Source: Hymenobacter sp. 5317J-9 (GTDB lineage Bacteria > Bacteroidota > Bacteroidia > Cytophagales > Hymenobacteraceae). Taken from it: 64,000 nucleotides of DNA. The notes beneath the pieces are model-generated. The model was not told where the DNA came from. It did not search any database and saw only the letters and a program-made list of their open reading frames with translations. The position numbers and the translations under genes were made by a program. This document shows, one piece after another, positions 18,143-27,161 of the stretch (position 1 is its first letter; every line of letters begins with the position of its first letter). The stretch spans positions 4,898,001 to 4,962,000 of the forward strand of contig NZ_CP095050.1 of assembly GCF_022921075.1 (NCBI RefSeq). The letters are read 5' to 3'.

Positions 18143-18943
18143 ATGCTGCCGCAAAACGACTCCCGCGTGGCCGCTGCCACACCGGCCACCGCCCCGGGCC
18201 CGCTCTTTCCCTTCGTGTTGCAACTGGCCGACACCAGCCTGATTCTGGCGCACCGCCTTTCGGAGTGGTGCGGGCACGGCCCCGTGCTGGAGCAGGACTT
18301 GGCCATGGCCAACATCGCGCTGGACCTGCTGGGCGAGGCGCGCAGCTACTATCAGTATGCTGCCGAGCTGGAGGGCCAGGGCCGCACCGAAGACGACCTG
18401 GCGTACCTGCGCAGCGCCGTGGAATACCGCAACCCGCTGCTGGTGGAACAGCCCAATAATGACTTTGCGCACACCATCCTGCGGCAGTTTCTGTTTGATA
18501 ATTTCCACTACCACTTGCTGAAGGCGCTGCTCACCTGCCCCGATACGCAGCTGGCCGCTATTGCCGAGAAGTCGGTGAAGGAGGCATCCTACCACCTCAA
18601 GTGGAGCTCGGAATGGGTGATTCGCCTCGGCGATGGCACGCCCGAGAGCCGGCAGCGTCTGGAGAAGTCCATTGCTACGCTCTGGCGCTTTGGCGAGGAA
18701 TTGACCACGCCTACGGCGGCCGAAAAAGAGTTGCAGGAAGTGGGCGTGCTGCCTGACTACGGCGCGCTGCGGCCCGCCATGCAGGCACACACCGAGTATG
18801 TATTTGCCGAGGCTACGCTGCCACTGCCGGGCCCGGTGTTTGGGCAGCAGGGTGGCAAAACAGGCCGCCACACCGAGCATTTAGGCTATCTGCTTTCGGA
18901 GTTGCAGTACATGCAGCGCACTTACCCCGGCCTGAAATGGTAA
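18143..18943 (+). CDS. paaC: 1,2-phenylacetyl-CoA epoxidase subunit PaaC
   Basis: A 266-aa structural subunit with a ferritin-like fold, homologous to PaaA but without the metal centre in the family. The motif HRLSEWCGHGPVLEQDLAMANIALD and the NDFAHTILRQFLFD stretch are characteristic. Its end overlaps paaD by 7 bp. Confidence 0.96.
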   Translation: MLPQNDSRVAAATPATAPGPLFPFVLQLADTSLILAHRLSEWCGHGPVLEQDLAMANIALDLLGEARSYYQYAAELEGQGRTEDDLAYLRSAVEYRNPLLVEQPNNDFAHTILRQFLFDNFHYHLLKALLTCPDTQLAAIAEKSVKEASYHLKWSSEWVIRLGDGTPESRQRLEKSIATLWRFGEELTTPTAAEKELQEVGVLPDYGALRPAMQAHTEYVFAEATLPLPGPVFGQQGGKTGRHTEHLGYLLSELQYMQRTYPGLKW

Positions 18944-19446
18944 TAGCCCCCGCTCCCACCGAAGCCCACATCTGGCAATTGCTGGAAGAAGTGAGCGACC
19001 CCGAAGTGCCGGTGCTCAGCATCTTGGACCTGGGCATCGTGCGCGGGGTGGCAGTGGCGGGCGACCAGATTACCGTGACCATCACGCCCACCTACTCGGG
19101 CTGCCCGGCCATGAACGTCATTGCCACCGAAATCCGGCTGCGCCTGCTGGCCGAAGGCTACCAAAACGTGCTGATTCACAACCAGCTGAGTCCAGCCTGG
19201 ACGACGGACTGGATGAGCCAGGCCGGCCGCGAGAAGCTGGAAGCCTACGGCATTGCCCCGCCCGTAGACGGCACCGCCACTGGCCATGTACTCAACCTCT
19301 TCGGCAAAGACACGGCCGTGCGCTGCCCCGTGTGCAAGTCGACGCACACCCACCTGGTCAGCCAGTTTGGCTCCACGGCCTGCAAGGCGCACTACCAGTG
19401 CGACGACTGCCTGGAGCCATTCGACTACTTTAAATGCCATAACTAG
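18937..19446 (+). CDS. paaD: Phenylacetate-CoA oxygenase subunit PaaD
   Basis: A 169-aa protein with an N-terminal DUF59/MIP18 domain (VSDPEVPVLSILDLGIV; TYSGCPAMNVI) and a C-terminal zinc ribbon-like part (CPVC, then CDDC). PaaD is needed for epoxidase function, probably for Fe-S maturation of PaaE. The ATG overlaps the paaC stop. Confidence 0.95.
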   Translation: MVIAPAPTEAHIWQLLEEVSDPEVPVLSILDLGIVRGVAVAGDQITVTITPTYSGCPAMNVIATEIRLRLLAEGYQNVLIHNQLSPAWTTDWMSQAGREKLEAYGIAPPVDGTATGHVLNLFGKDTAVRCPVCKSTHTHLVSQFGSTACKAHYQCDDCLEPFDYFKCHN

Positions 19447-19455
19447 CCTGAACGC

Positions 19456-20616
19456 ATGACAATTGGAATTATCGGCAGCGGAGCCATGGGCGCGGGCATT
19501 GCGCAAGTAGTGGCCGTGGCCGGCCACGACGTGTATTTGCTCGACCAAAGCGCCACGGCGCTGGAAAAAGCCACCGCCGGCATTACCAGCACCCTGCGCA
19601 AGCTGGCCGAGAAAGGCAAGATGCCGGCTGACGCCGCCGAAGCCGCCGTGGCCCGCCTGCGTCCCACCACCGACATGCAGGATTTTGCCGGTTGCGGCCT
19701 GGTGCTCGAAGCCATTGTGGAAGAGCTGGCGGTGAAGCAGCAGGTGTTCCGGCAGGTGGAGGCAGTGGTGTCGGCCGACTGCATCTTGGCCAGCAACACC
19801 TCGTCGCTTTCCATTGCTTCCATCGCAGCGGCCTGCCAGCGGCCGGAGCGGTTTGTGGGCATTCATTTTTTCAACCCGGCCCCGCTCATGGCGCTGGTCG
19901 AAATCATTCCGGCGGTGCAAACACGTGAGGGGCTGGCCGAAGAAGTTCGCAGCCTGGTGCAGAGCTGGGGCAAGCTGCCGGTGCTGGCCAAGGACACGCC
20001 CGGCTTCATCGTGAACCGCGTGGCGCGACCCTTTTATGGCGAGGCCATTCGCCTGCTGGAAGAAGGCGTGGCCGACATGGCCACCATCGACTGGGCCCTG
20101 ACCGAGCTGGGCGGCTTCCGCATGGGCCCCTTTGCCCTCATGGATTTCATCGGCCACGACGTAAACTACCGCGTCACGGAATCCGTCTTCACCTCCTTCT
20201 TTTTTGACCCGCGCTTCAAGCCGTCTTTCACCCAGAAGCGCCTGTTTGAAGCCGGCTACTACGGCCGCAAGTCGGGCCGCGGCTTCTACAGCTACGCGCC
20301 CGACGCCGTGCCGCCCGAGCCAACCCGCGACGAGCAGCTGGGCCGCGAAATCCTGAACCGCGTGCTGGCCATGCTCATCAACGAAGCCGTGGACGCGCTG
20401 GCCCTCAACGTAGCCTCAAAGGAAGACCTGGAGCTGGCCATGACCAAGGGCGTGAACTACCCCAAAGGCCTGCTGGCCTGGGCCGATGAGTTGGGTCTGC
20501 CGCAGGTGCTCGGCACGCTCGATGCGCTGTACGAGGAGTACCACGAGGACCGGTACCGCGCCAGCCCGCTGCTGCGCCGCATGGTGCGGGCCGGGCAGAC
20601 GTTTGCCAGCCGGTAG
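19456..20616 (+). CDS. paaH: 3-hydroxyacyl-CoA dehydrogenase, PaaH type
   Basis: A 386-aa NAD-dependent enzyme that oxidises 3-hydroxyadipyl-CoA to 3-oxoadipyl-CoA in the lower phenylacetate pathway. The N-terminal Rossmann motif GSGAMGAGIAQV and HFFNPAPLMALVEIIP, which contains the catalytic His, are clear. The C-terminal helical dimerisation domain is present. It sits 9 bp after paaD. Other lower-pathway genes (paaG, paaZ, paaJ, paaK) are not in the window. Confidence 0.92.
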   Translation: MTIGIIGSGAMGAGIAQVVAVAGHDVYLLDQSATALEKATAGITSTLRKLAEKGKMPADAAEAAVARLRPTTDMQDFAGCGLVLEAIVEELAVKQQVFRQVEAVVSADCILASNTSSLSIASIAAACQRPERFVGIHFFNPAPLMALVEIIPAVQTREGLAEEVRSLVQSWGKLPVLAKDTPGFIVNRVARPFYGEAIRLLEEGVADMATIDWALTELGGFRMGPFALMDFIGHDVNYRVTESVFTSFFFDPRFKPSFTQKRLFEAGYYGRKSGRGFYSYAPDAVPPEPTRDEQLGREILNRVLAMLINEAVDALALNVASKEDLELAMTKGVNYPKGLLAWADELGLPQVLGTLDALYEEYHEDRYRASPLLRRMVRAGQTFASR

Positions 20617-20625
20617 CACCGCCGC

Positions 20626-21243
20626 TCACGGCAGCAGCCGGATGATGAAATTCTTGAGCGGGTTCTTTTTGATGATGGTGACCAGCTGGCCGTTGGCGTA
20701 CTGGTACTCGTCTTCACGGCCGTCGCGCAGGGCGCGGGTGGTGCCGTCCTTGTTGCGGCTCAGAGCGAAGTAATCGCCGAAATACTCCGCGAAAGCGCGG
20801 GGTTGGCCAGCGGGCTCCGCAAAGAACAGATTGGTGACGGCGTAGCGGATGGGCTGCGTCTCGGTGGCCTCGTAGTGGTGCTTGTACTGGTCGGCCAGGA
20901 TGGCGTAATGGTCGCCCTTCCACTCGGTGCGCGAGGTAAAGTCGCCTTGGTTGGTGTGCGCTTCCACGGTAGAGAGCAGCAACTGGCCGTTGCGGAAGCG
21001 GTTCATTACCTGATAGTAAATCTTCAGGTGATAAAACAGAAAATTGACTTTCACGTCGCTCACCAGCGTGTACACCTGCTCCGGGCCCACGGGCGGCTGG
21101 CGCGTGGCCGTCATGGTGCCCACGCGCACGCCGGCCACTTCGATGGCGTAGCGGCGCGTTTCGGTGGCGCCGGGCTTGACAGCCTGCGCGGCGGCGGCCA
21201 CGGGCAGCGCACAGAGCCAAAGCAGCACGAGGAGTTGGTGCAT
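20626..21243 (-). CDS. DUF6134-like secreted protein
   Basis: A 205-aa protein with a signal peptide (cleavage near AAAAQA) and a beta-rich body (RRYAIEVAGVRVGTMTATRQ, EWKGDHYAILADQYKHHYEATE). It resembles DUF6134 proteins; I have moderate trust in this family name and no function is known. It ends 9 bp from the convergent paaH stop. Confidence 0.6.
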   Translation of the reverse strand: MHQLLVLLWLCALPVAAAAQAVKPGATETRRYAIEVAGVRVGTMTATRQPPVGPEQVYTLVSDVKVNFLFYHLKIYYQVMNRFRNGQLLLSTVEAHTNQGDFTSRTEWKGDHYAILADQYKHHYEATETQPIRYAVTNLFFAEPAGQPRAFAEYFGDYFALSRNKDGTTRALRDGREDEYQYANGQLVTIIKKNPLKNFIIRLLP

Positions 21244-21260
21244 CGCAGTGAACCTAAAAA

Positions 21261-21350
21261 AACGTCATGCTGAGCGCAGTCGAAGCATCTCTACTACGCA
21301 ACTAATTCCTGCGTGCGGTTGAGATGCTTCGACCAGCTCAGCATGACGTT
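21261..21350. repeat. Palindromic repeat, GTCAT-core family, copy 3
   Basis: Imperfect arms (21261-21291 and 21321-21350) share the core ACGTCATGCTGAGC and GAAGCATCTC. It lies between the arsM stop side and the start of the DUF6134-like gene, both on the minus strand. Confidence 0.82.
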
Positions 21351-21377
21351 CTATTGAGACAATAGCAAAGCTGCTGA

Positions 21378-22346
21378 CTAGCAGCAGCCGCCACCGTCGT
21401 AGTGGTAAGTGGAGGGCGACACGAAGATGTCGTCGCGGCCCAGGGCCAGCAGGGCGCCGGCCGTTTTGTCGCACACGGCCAGGGGCTGGTTGGCCAGTAG
21501 CACGTGGCCTTTCTGGTCATCGAAGTATTCTTCGCCGCCGTAGTAGATGGCGGTGCGGCCCGTGAAAATGCAGGGCCCATCGGCCGGCATGGGGTCTTTG
21601 ATGGCGCACACTTCCACGCTTTCGATGTAGATGAGCTCATCGGTGGCGTAGTGGCCGGGGGCCAGCACGCGGTAGGCCCGCCGGGCGCGCACTTCCACCG
21701 TGCCGAAGCCGACTTCGGTAATCATGTCGAGGTACTCCTGCAGGGGCAGCGAGCCGGTGAGGCAAAGGGCCCGCAGGCGCTCATCGGCGCGTAGCGCGTC
21801 GCTCATGGGCTGCTCGCAAGTGGGGTCCGACATCACGAGGCGGCCGTGGGGCCTGAGCACGCGGTAGGTTTCCTGCAGGGCGCGCTTGAGGTCGTCGGCT
21901 TTGAAGATGTTGAAGAGGCAGTTTTGGGCGGCCACGTCCACGCTTTCGTCGGCCACGGGCAGGCCGAGGGCGTCACCCGAGCGCAGGTCGATGAACTCGC
22001 GACTGAACCAGTCGTTTTCCTGCTCGGCGGTAAGCATATTTTCGCGGGAAGCCTCCAGCATTTCCTCCACCACGTCCACGCCAATCACGGCGCCGGGGCG
22101 GCGGCTGAAGTAGGCAAACTGGAGCAGCTCCATGCCGCCGCCCACGCCCACGTAGAGCACGGTGGGGCTGTTGGTGAGGTCGCGCGGGTTCACGGTGCTG
22201 CCGCAGCCGTAGTTCATGGCCAGCATGCGCTTGGGAATGCTCAGGCCGGGCAGCTGCCACACGGGGTTTGTGGTGCAGCACAGGCCAACCTGCGGCTCCT
22301 GGGCCGCCTGGCGGTACACGTCGGCGGTGGTATCGAGGTAACTCAT
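21378..22346 (-). CDS. arsM: Arsenosugar-biosynthesis arsenite methyltransferase ArsM
   Basis: A 322-aa SAM-dependent methyltransferase that methylates As(III). The SAM-binding motif is VLYVGVGGGMELL (63-75). Cysteines 48, 143 and 195 have spacing close to the three As-binding cysteines of algal ArsM, and CC at 23-24 and at the very C-terminus are extra. The sequence type (CCTTNPVW near the N-terminus) is that of ArsM paired with ArsS. It is transcribed after the DUF547 gene. It would feed dimethylarsenite to ArsS encoded at 26045. Confidence 0.88.
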   Translation of the reverse strand: MSYLDTTADVYRQAAQEPQVGLCCTTNPVWQLPGLSIPKRMLAMNYGCGSTVNPRDLTNSPTVLYVGVGGGMELLQFAYFSRRPGAVIGVDVVEEMLEASRENMLTAEQENDWFSREFIDLRSGDALGLPVADESVDVAAQNCLFNIFKADDLKRALQETYRVLRPHGRLVMSDPTCEQPMSDALRADERLRALCLTGSLPLQEYLDMITEVGFGTVEVRARRAYRVLAPGHYATDELIYIESVEVCAIKDPMPADGPCIFTGRTAIYYGGEEYFDDQKGHVLLANQPLAVCDKTAGALLALGRDDIFVSPSTYHYDGGGCC

Positions 22347-22379
22347 TCTTGAGATGCAGGCCTGGGTTGAGGTGTCGAT

Positions 22380-23165
22380 TTATTGCTGATTCAGCTTCCA
22401 GTTATAGTCCAGGTAGCTGATGGGCGTTTTTTCGTCAATCTTGGTGGTCGAGTACTTGTTCACCCACTTCGCCACCGACTGGCCGTTTTTGGTCCAGTCG
22501 CCCTTGTACCAGTCGAAGTACTTGGAGAGCTGGGCGCTGCCTTTGCCAATCTTGTTTTTGGCCGGATTGTTTAGGAAGTCGCGGCCCTGGTCGTCGAGCT
22601 GGCTGTCCAGCTTGGCGGCGGTGTAGGCCTCGTTGCGCAGGCGGGGGCAGCTCATGGAGGCGCACACTAGCGCAAAGTGAATGCGCGGGTCGTCATACTT
22701 CTTGCGCAGAATGCCGTGCTCGATGTTGTCGAGGCTCATCTTTTCGCCGCCGATGCGAAAGAACTTATCGGCCCACGGCGTATTTACGAACGGAATCTTG
22801 ATTTTCGAGCCAATGTCCTTGATGCTTTCCAGCGGGTAATGATTCAGGATGGTTTTAATGGTAAACGCGTTGTAAGCATTTATCCAGTAAGCCATTTGCT
22901 CCTGCTTACTCCAGCTGCTGGCCGGCGCGTTCTTGCTGAGCAGGTCAAGGTATTGGTCGAAGACGGCCTGGTCGGCCTTGAAGCCTTTGTAGTCAACCAG
23001 CCCTTTGGCGTTGACGTGCTTTTTCAGTAGCTTGTCGAAAGCCGAATGGTCGACGGCGGCCGGGGCGGCAACGGCCGGATGAGCAGCGGCCAGGGCCGGG
23101 GCCGGAGCAGCCGCGCTGGCCACGAGCACAGCAGCGGCCAACAGGGAAAAGAAGGCTTTTTTCAT
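22380..23165 (-). CDS. DUF547 domain-containing exported protein
   Basis: A 261-aa protein with a long Ala-rich signal peptide (about 26 residues) and a DUF547 domain whose hallmarks are YWINAYNAFTIKTIL, LDNIEHGILR and HFALVCASMSCPRL. The function is unknown, but DUF547 genes recur next to arsenosugar genes. It lies 33 bp upstream of arsM on the same strand, probably cotranscribed. Confidence 0.88.
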   Translation of the reverse strand: MKKAFFSLLAAAVLVASAAAPAPALAAAHPAVAAPAAVDHSAFDKLLKKHVNAKGLVDYKGFKADQAVFDQYLDLLSKNAPASSWSKQEQMAYWINAYNAFTIKTILNHYPLESIKDIGSKIKIPFVNTPWADKFFRIGGEKMSLDNIEHGILRKKYDDPRIHFALVCASMSCPRLRNEAYTAAKLDSQLDDQGRDFLNNPAKNKIGKGSAQLSKYFDWYKGDWTKNGQSVAKWVNKYSTTKIDEKTPISYLDYNWKLNQQ

Positions 23166-23348
23166 GAAACGGGATGTTGTCGGGAATATACGGCGGTGGC
23201 TGTCTTTTAAGATTGACGCGGGCCAAACTCTAACCTGACGAGCTTACGTAAGCAGAGAAATTGGTTGCCCTGGCGGCCACCCGGTAGCAGCCCGTCGCTT
23301 TCTACTTTGCTTAAAAAGCCGGAAGTTGCGCCTTCTTCCTTTCCGCCC

Positions 23349-24041
23349 ATGACTTTTAGCGTTATCGTTCCCACCTACAACGAAGCCCCCGGCATTGCCC
23401 GCCTCGTGGCCGCCCTGCGCCGGCACGCCCCGGCCGGCGAGGTGGAAATATTGGTGGTGGACGCCCACAGCCCCGACGGCACCGCCGAGCTGGCCCGTCA
23501 GGCCGGCGCCACCGTGCTGCTCAGCCCCAAGCCCGGCCGGGCCGCCCAAATGAATTTCGGCGCCGCCCAGGCCACCGGCGACATCCTCTACTTCGTGCAC
23601 GCCGACGTGGGCATTCACCCCGACTACGTGGCCACCATCCGGCAGGCCGTGGCGGCGGGCCACGAAGCCGGCTGCTACCGCTTTCGGTTCGACTCGCGGC
23701 ACCCGCTGCTGCGCATCAACAGCTACGGCACCCGTTTCAAAGGCATCATGAGCCGCGGCGGCGACCAGACCCTGTTCATCACCAAAGCTTTGTTTCAGCG
23801 GCTGGGCGGGTTCAATGAGCGGTTTGTCATCATGGAGGATTTTGAAATCATCCGGCGCATCCGGCGGGTGGCCTCGTTCTACATCGTGCCGCAGGACGTA
23901 GTGGTATCGGCCCGGAAATACGAAACCAACAGCTGGTTGCGCGTGCAGCTGGCCAACCTCACGGCCTTCGCCATGTTCTTCCTGAACGTGCCGCCGCCGC
24001 GCATTGCGCGCACCTACAAGGCCCTGCTCAACTACCGCTGA
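23349..24041 (+). CDS. Arsenosugar-type family 2 glycosyltransferase (TIGR04283)
   Basis: A 230-aa GT-A glycosyltransferase. Visible motifs are VPTYNEAPGIARL, VDAHSPDGT (nucleotide-sugar Asp) and HADVGIHPDYV (DxD-like), with a C-terminal hydrophobic stretch FAMFFLNVPPP. The family name TIGR04283 is from memory and fits the arsM/arsS context. Its stop overlaps the next ATG (TGATG). It may add a sugar to a dimethylarsinoyl-ribose. Confidence 0.85.
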   Translation: MTFSVIVPTYNEAPGIARLVAALRRHAPAGEVEILVVDAHSPDGTAELARQAGATVLLSPKPGRAAQMNFGAAQATGDILYFVHADVGIHPDYVATIRQAVAAGHEAGCYRFRFDSRHPLLRINSYGTRFKGIMSRGGDQTLFITKALFQRLGGFNERFVIMEDFEIIRRIRRVASFYIVPQDVVVSARKYETNSWLRVQLANLTAFAMFFLNVPPPRIARTYKALLNYR

Positions 24042-25039
24042 TGCCGGGCCGCGTACTTGTGACGGGCGCCAATGGCTTCCTGGGCCGCCACATGGTGCAG
24101 GAGCTGGTGGCGCGCGGCCACGCCGTGCGGGCGCTGCTGCGGCCCGGCACCGCGCCGCCTTTCCCGGCGGCGTGGGCGGTGGAGTATTGCGAAGAAGACC
24201 TGGCCCGGCCCGTTAATATTTCCCATTTGACCAGCCTGGCCAACGGTTGCGAATCCATTATTCACGCGGCAGCATTGGCCCAAGTAAATCCTGCCCGAAA
24301 TCCGGAGGTGGTGCTTGCCAACATTGGCGGCACCGAAAACGCGCTGCGCATGGCCCGCAAAGCCGACGTGAGCCGTTTTGTGTACGTGGGCACGGCCAAC
24401 GTTTTCGGCTTTGGTACAAAAAGCCGTCCCGGCGATGAAACCCGGCCCTACGCTGGCCAGCGCTATGGCCTCGACTACATGGACAGCAAAGTGACATGCA
24501 CCAAAATGCTGTTACGCGCCGTCCAGCAAGAGCACCTGCCCGCCGTGCTGGTGCATCCCACCTTCATGCTGGGGCCGGGCGATGCCAAGCCAACCTCCAA
24601 CGCGCTGCTGCTGGAGCTGTACCACGGCCGCCTGCCCGGCTACCCGCCCGGCGGCAAAAACTACGTGCACGTGCGCGACGTGGCCGTGGCCACCGTCAAC
24701 GCCCTGACCATGGGCCGCGTGGGCGAGTCTTACATTTTAGGCAACGAAAACTTGAGCTACCGTGAAGCTTTTGCGCTGATAGCCGGTTGTTTGCAGGTGA
24801 AAGCACCGCGTTGGCCCATTCCGCCGGGCCTGGCCACAATCTATGGGCAGCTCTGCGACGTAAAGAGTAGGCTGACCGGCCGCCCGGCCCAGCTAAACGC
24901 CGCCATGGCTGCCGTGGCCAACGATGGCCATTACTTTACCGCTCACAAGGCCCGCGCCGAACTGGCCCTGCCCCAAACACCCATCACCCAAGCCGTTGTC
25001 GAAGCTTTTGACTGGTTTAAAGCCCACCGCTATGTTTAA
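24041..25039 (+). CDS. NAD-dependent epimerase/dehydratase family protein
   Basis: A 332-aa extended SDR. The nucleotide motif is TGANGFLGRHMV (7-18) and the active-site pair lies in DYMDSKVTCTKM (Tyr-x3-Lys). It is translationally coupled to the glycosyltransferase before it (shared TGATG) and to the SDR after it (8-bp overlap). Its substrate is unknown; the location suggests a step on the sugar or aglycone of an arsenosugar. Confidence 0.88.
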   Translation: MPGRVLVTGANGFLGRHMVQELVARGHAVRALLRPGTAPPFPAAWAVEYCEEDLARPVNISHLTSLANGCESIIHAAALAQVNPARNPEVVLANIGGTENALRMARKADVSRFVYVGTANVFGFGTKSRPGDETRPYAGQRYGLDYMDSKVTCTKMLLRAVQQEHLPAVLVHPTFMLGPGDAKPTSNALLLELYHGRLPGYPPGGKNYVHVRDVAVATVNALTMGRVGESYILGNENLSYREAFALIAGCLQVKAPRWPIPPGLATIYGQLCDVKSRLTGRPAQLNAAMAAVANDGHYFTAHKARAELALPQTPITQAVVEAFDWFKAHRYV

Positions 25040-25919
25040 GGACGCTCCGGCGCCCGAAGCCGCGCCCGCGCCCGAGCAGTTTCGCGCCTGGGCACCGGTG
25101 GACCTCACCGGCCCATTTGCCGGCCAGGTGGCCATTGTCACGGGTTCCGAATCGGGCATTGGCCGCGAAACCGCCCGCCTGCTCTGCGAGCAGGGCGCCG
25201 CCGTGGTGCTCAACGGCCGCAACGCCGAGCGCCTGGAGCAAACCCGCGCCGCGCTGCAGGCCGCCGGCCACTCGGTGGCCAGCTGCGTGGCCGACGTGAC
25301 CGATTACGAGGCCTGCGAACAGCTCATCAACACGGCCATCGAAGCATTCGGCCGCCTCGACGTGCTGGTGACCAACGCCAGCATCTCGCAGCGCGCCTAC
25401 TTCGCTGACATGCAGCCCGAGGTATTCCGGCAGGTGCTCGACAGCAACGTGTACGGCACGGTGTACCCGCTGAAAGCCGCCCTGCCCTACCTGATAAAGG
25501 CCCGGGGCAGCGTCACGTTCATTTCCTCCATTTCGGCCCTGAACGGCATGCCCAGCGGCTCGGCCTACTGCGCGGGCAAGGCGGCGGTGGCCAACCTGGC
25601 CCACACGCTGCGGTTGGAGCTGGCCCACACCGGCATCCATTTCGGAGTAGTACACATCGGCTTCACCCAAAACGACCCAGAAAAGCGCGTGCTGGCCGCC
25701 AACGGGCAGCCCGTGCCCATTGCACACCGCCCGCCGCGCTGGCAAAAAAGCCAAGCGGAGGTGGCCGCCATTATTCTGCGCCACATCCGGCGGCGGCGGC
25801 AGCGCACGGTGATTTCGGCCCTGGGCCGGCTCATTGTGCTGGTGCACACCTATTTCCCGCGGCTCGGCGATTGGGTGGTGCAAACCACCATGCGCCGGAT
25901 GCGGCATTTTTATGAATGA
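25032..25919 (+). CDS. SDR family oxidoreductase
   Basis: A 295-aa classical short-chain dehydrogenase. It has TGSESGIGRETARLL for cofactor binding, NNAG-equivalent TNASISQRAY, and the catalytic Ser and Tyr-x3-Lys in SSISALNGMPSGSAYCAGKAAV. The ATG at 25032 overlaps the epimerase stop by 8 bp. The C-terminal tail (RTVISALGRLIVLVHTYFPRL) is hydrophobic. It belongs to the same operon; the substrate is unknown. Confidence 0.88.
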   Translation: MFKDAPAPEAAPAPEQFRAWAPVDLTGPFAGQVAIVTGSESGIGRETARLLCEQGAAVVLNGRNAERLEQTRAALQAAGHSVASCVADVTDYEACEQLINTAIEAFGRLDVLVTNASISQRAYFADMQPEVFRQVLDSNVYGTVYPLKAALPYLIKARGSVTFISSISALNGMPSGSAYCAGKAAVANLAHTLRLELAHTGIHFGVVHIGFTQNDPEKRVLAANGQPVPIAHRPPRWQKSQAEVAAIILRHIRRRRQRTVISALGRLIVLVHTYFPRLGDWVVQTTMRRMRHFYE

Positions 25920-26044
25920 CGCGGCGGTAAATCTGCGCCTTCCTGCTTTCTCGTAAAGTCTCTTGGCGGCTTCGGCCTGCCGTAACTTGTCACTATTCGC
26001 GCGGCTGGGCTGTTGCTTGGTCGTCTTTCTCTTTATTGCCCTCG

Positions 26045-27091
26045 ATGAAATCCCTTAAAGCTACCGGTCACCAGCTCGCCGATTCTGCCTTTCAGCTAAC
26101 GGTGTTGAAACGTGAAGTGGCCGAAACGCTGCACCTGCCGCTGTTCCACGAGAAGCTGCGCGAGTCGGCGCTGTTTCCGCTGCAACCCGTGACGCCGGCC
26201 GTGCTGCAAATCAACGTGGGCAAGATGTGCAACCAGGTGTGCAAGCACTGCCACGTCGACGCCGGCCCCGACCGCAAGGAAATCATGACCCGCGAAACGA
26301 TGCAGTACTGCCTCGACGCGCTGGCCCAGACCGATATCCCGTCGGTGGACCTCACCGGCGGTGCCCCCGAGATGAACCCGGACTTCCGCTGGTTTGTGGA
26401 GGAAATCAGCAAGCTTGGCCGCAAGGTGCTGGTGCGCTGCAACCTCACCATCATCGTGGCCAACAAGAAGTACTACGACCTGCCGGAGTTCTTCAAAAAG
26501 CACGGCGTGGAAGTGGTGAGCTCCCTGCCCTTCTACAGCGCCTCTAAAACCGACAGCCAGCGCGGCGACGGCGTGTTTGAGGACTCCATCCGGGCGCTGA
26601 AAATGCTGAACGCCGTGGGCTACGGCCAGCCCGGCACCGGCCTAGTGCTGAACTTGGTGTACAACCCCGCCGGCGCCTTCCTGCCGGGCTCGCAAAAGGG
26701 CCTGCAGGACCAGTTCAAGCGGGTGCTGCTGAAAGACCACGGCATCGTGTTCAACGACCTGTTTGCCATCACCAACATTCCGGTGAGCCGCTACCTCGAC
26801 TACCTCATCGAGTCGGGCAACTACGCCGGCTACATGGAAAAGCTGGTGAACGCCTTCAACCCCGTGGCCGCGGCCGGCGTGATGTGCCGCAACACCATCT
26901 CGGTGGGCTGGGACGGTGGCCTCTACGACTGCGACTTCAACCAGATGCTAGATTTGTACGTGGCCAGCCCCGTGCAGCACATCCGCGACTTCGACGCGGC
27001 CGCACTGGGCCAGCGCGCCATCGTCATCAACCAGCACTGCTACGGCTGCACGGCCGGCAGCGGTTCCAGCTGCGGCGGCACCGTGGCGTAA
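26045..27091 (+). CDS. arsS: Arsenosugar-biosynthesis radical SAM protein ArsS
   Basis: A 348-aa radical SAM enzyme. The iron-sulfur motif is CNQVCKHC (Cys62, 66, 69), and the C-terminal SPASM-like cysteine set includes CRNT, YDCDFN, CYGC and CGG. In other species ArsS joins a deoxyadenosyl group to dimethylarsenic made by ArsM. The ATG at 26045 is the only ATG at the family start; TTG at 26036 is in frame but less likely. A bidirectional terminator follows. Confidence 0.9.
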   Translation: MKSLKATGHQLADSAFQLTVLKREVAETLHLPLFHEKLRESALFPLQPVTPAVLQINVGKMCNQVCKHCHVDAGPDRKEIMTRETMQYCLDALAQTDIPSVDLTGGAPEMNPDFRWFVEEISKLGRKVLVRCNLTIIVANKKYYDLPEFFKKHGVEVVSSLPFYSASKTDSQRGDGVFEDSIRALKMLNAVGYGQPGTGLVLNLVYNPAGAFLPGSQKGLQDQFKRVLLKDHGIVFNDLFAITNIPVSRYLDYLIESGNYAGYMEKLVNAFNPVAAAGVMCRNTISVGWDGGLYDCDFNQMLDLYVASPVQHIRDFDAAALGQRAIVINQHCYGCTAGSGSSCGGTVA

Positions 27092-27099
27092 ACTTCGCA

Positions 27100-27158
27100 G
27101 CTACATAAAAACAGCGGGCGATGCTTCGATGAAGCATCGCCCGCTGTTTTTATGTAGC
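27100..27158. terminator. Long bidirectional terminator between arsS and glycosyltransferase
   Basis: Perfect 28-bp arms (27100-27127 and 27131-27158) with a 3-nt loop; A-tract and T-tract lie inside the stem. It serves both convergent genes. Confidence 0.88.
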
Positions 27159-27161
27159 CAC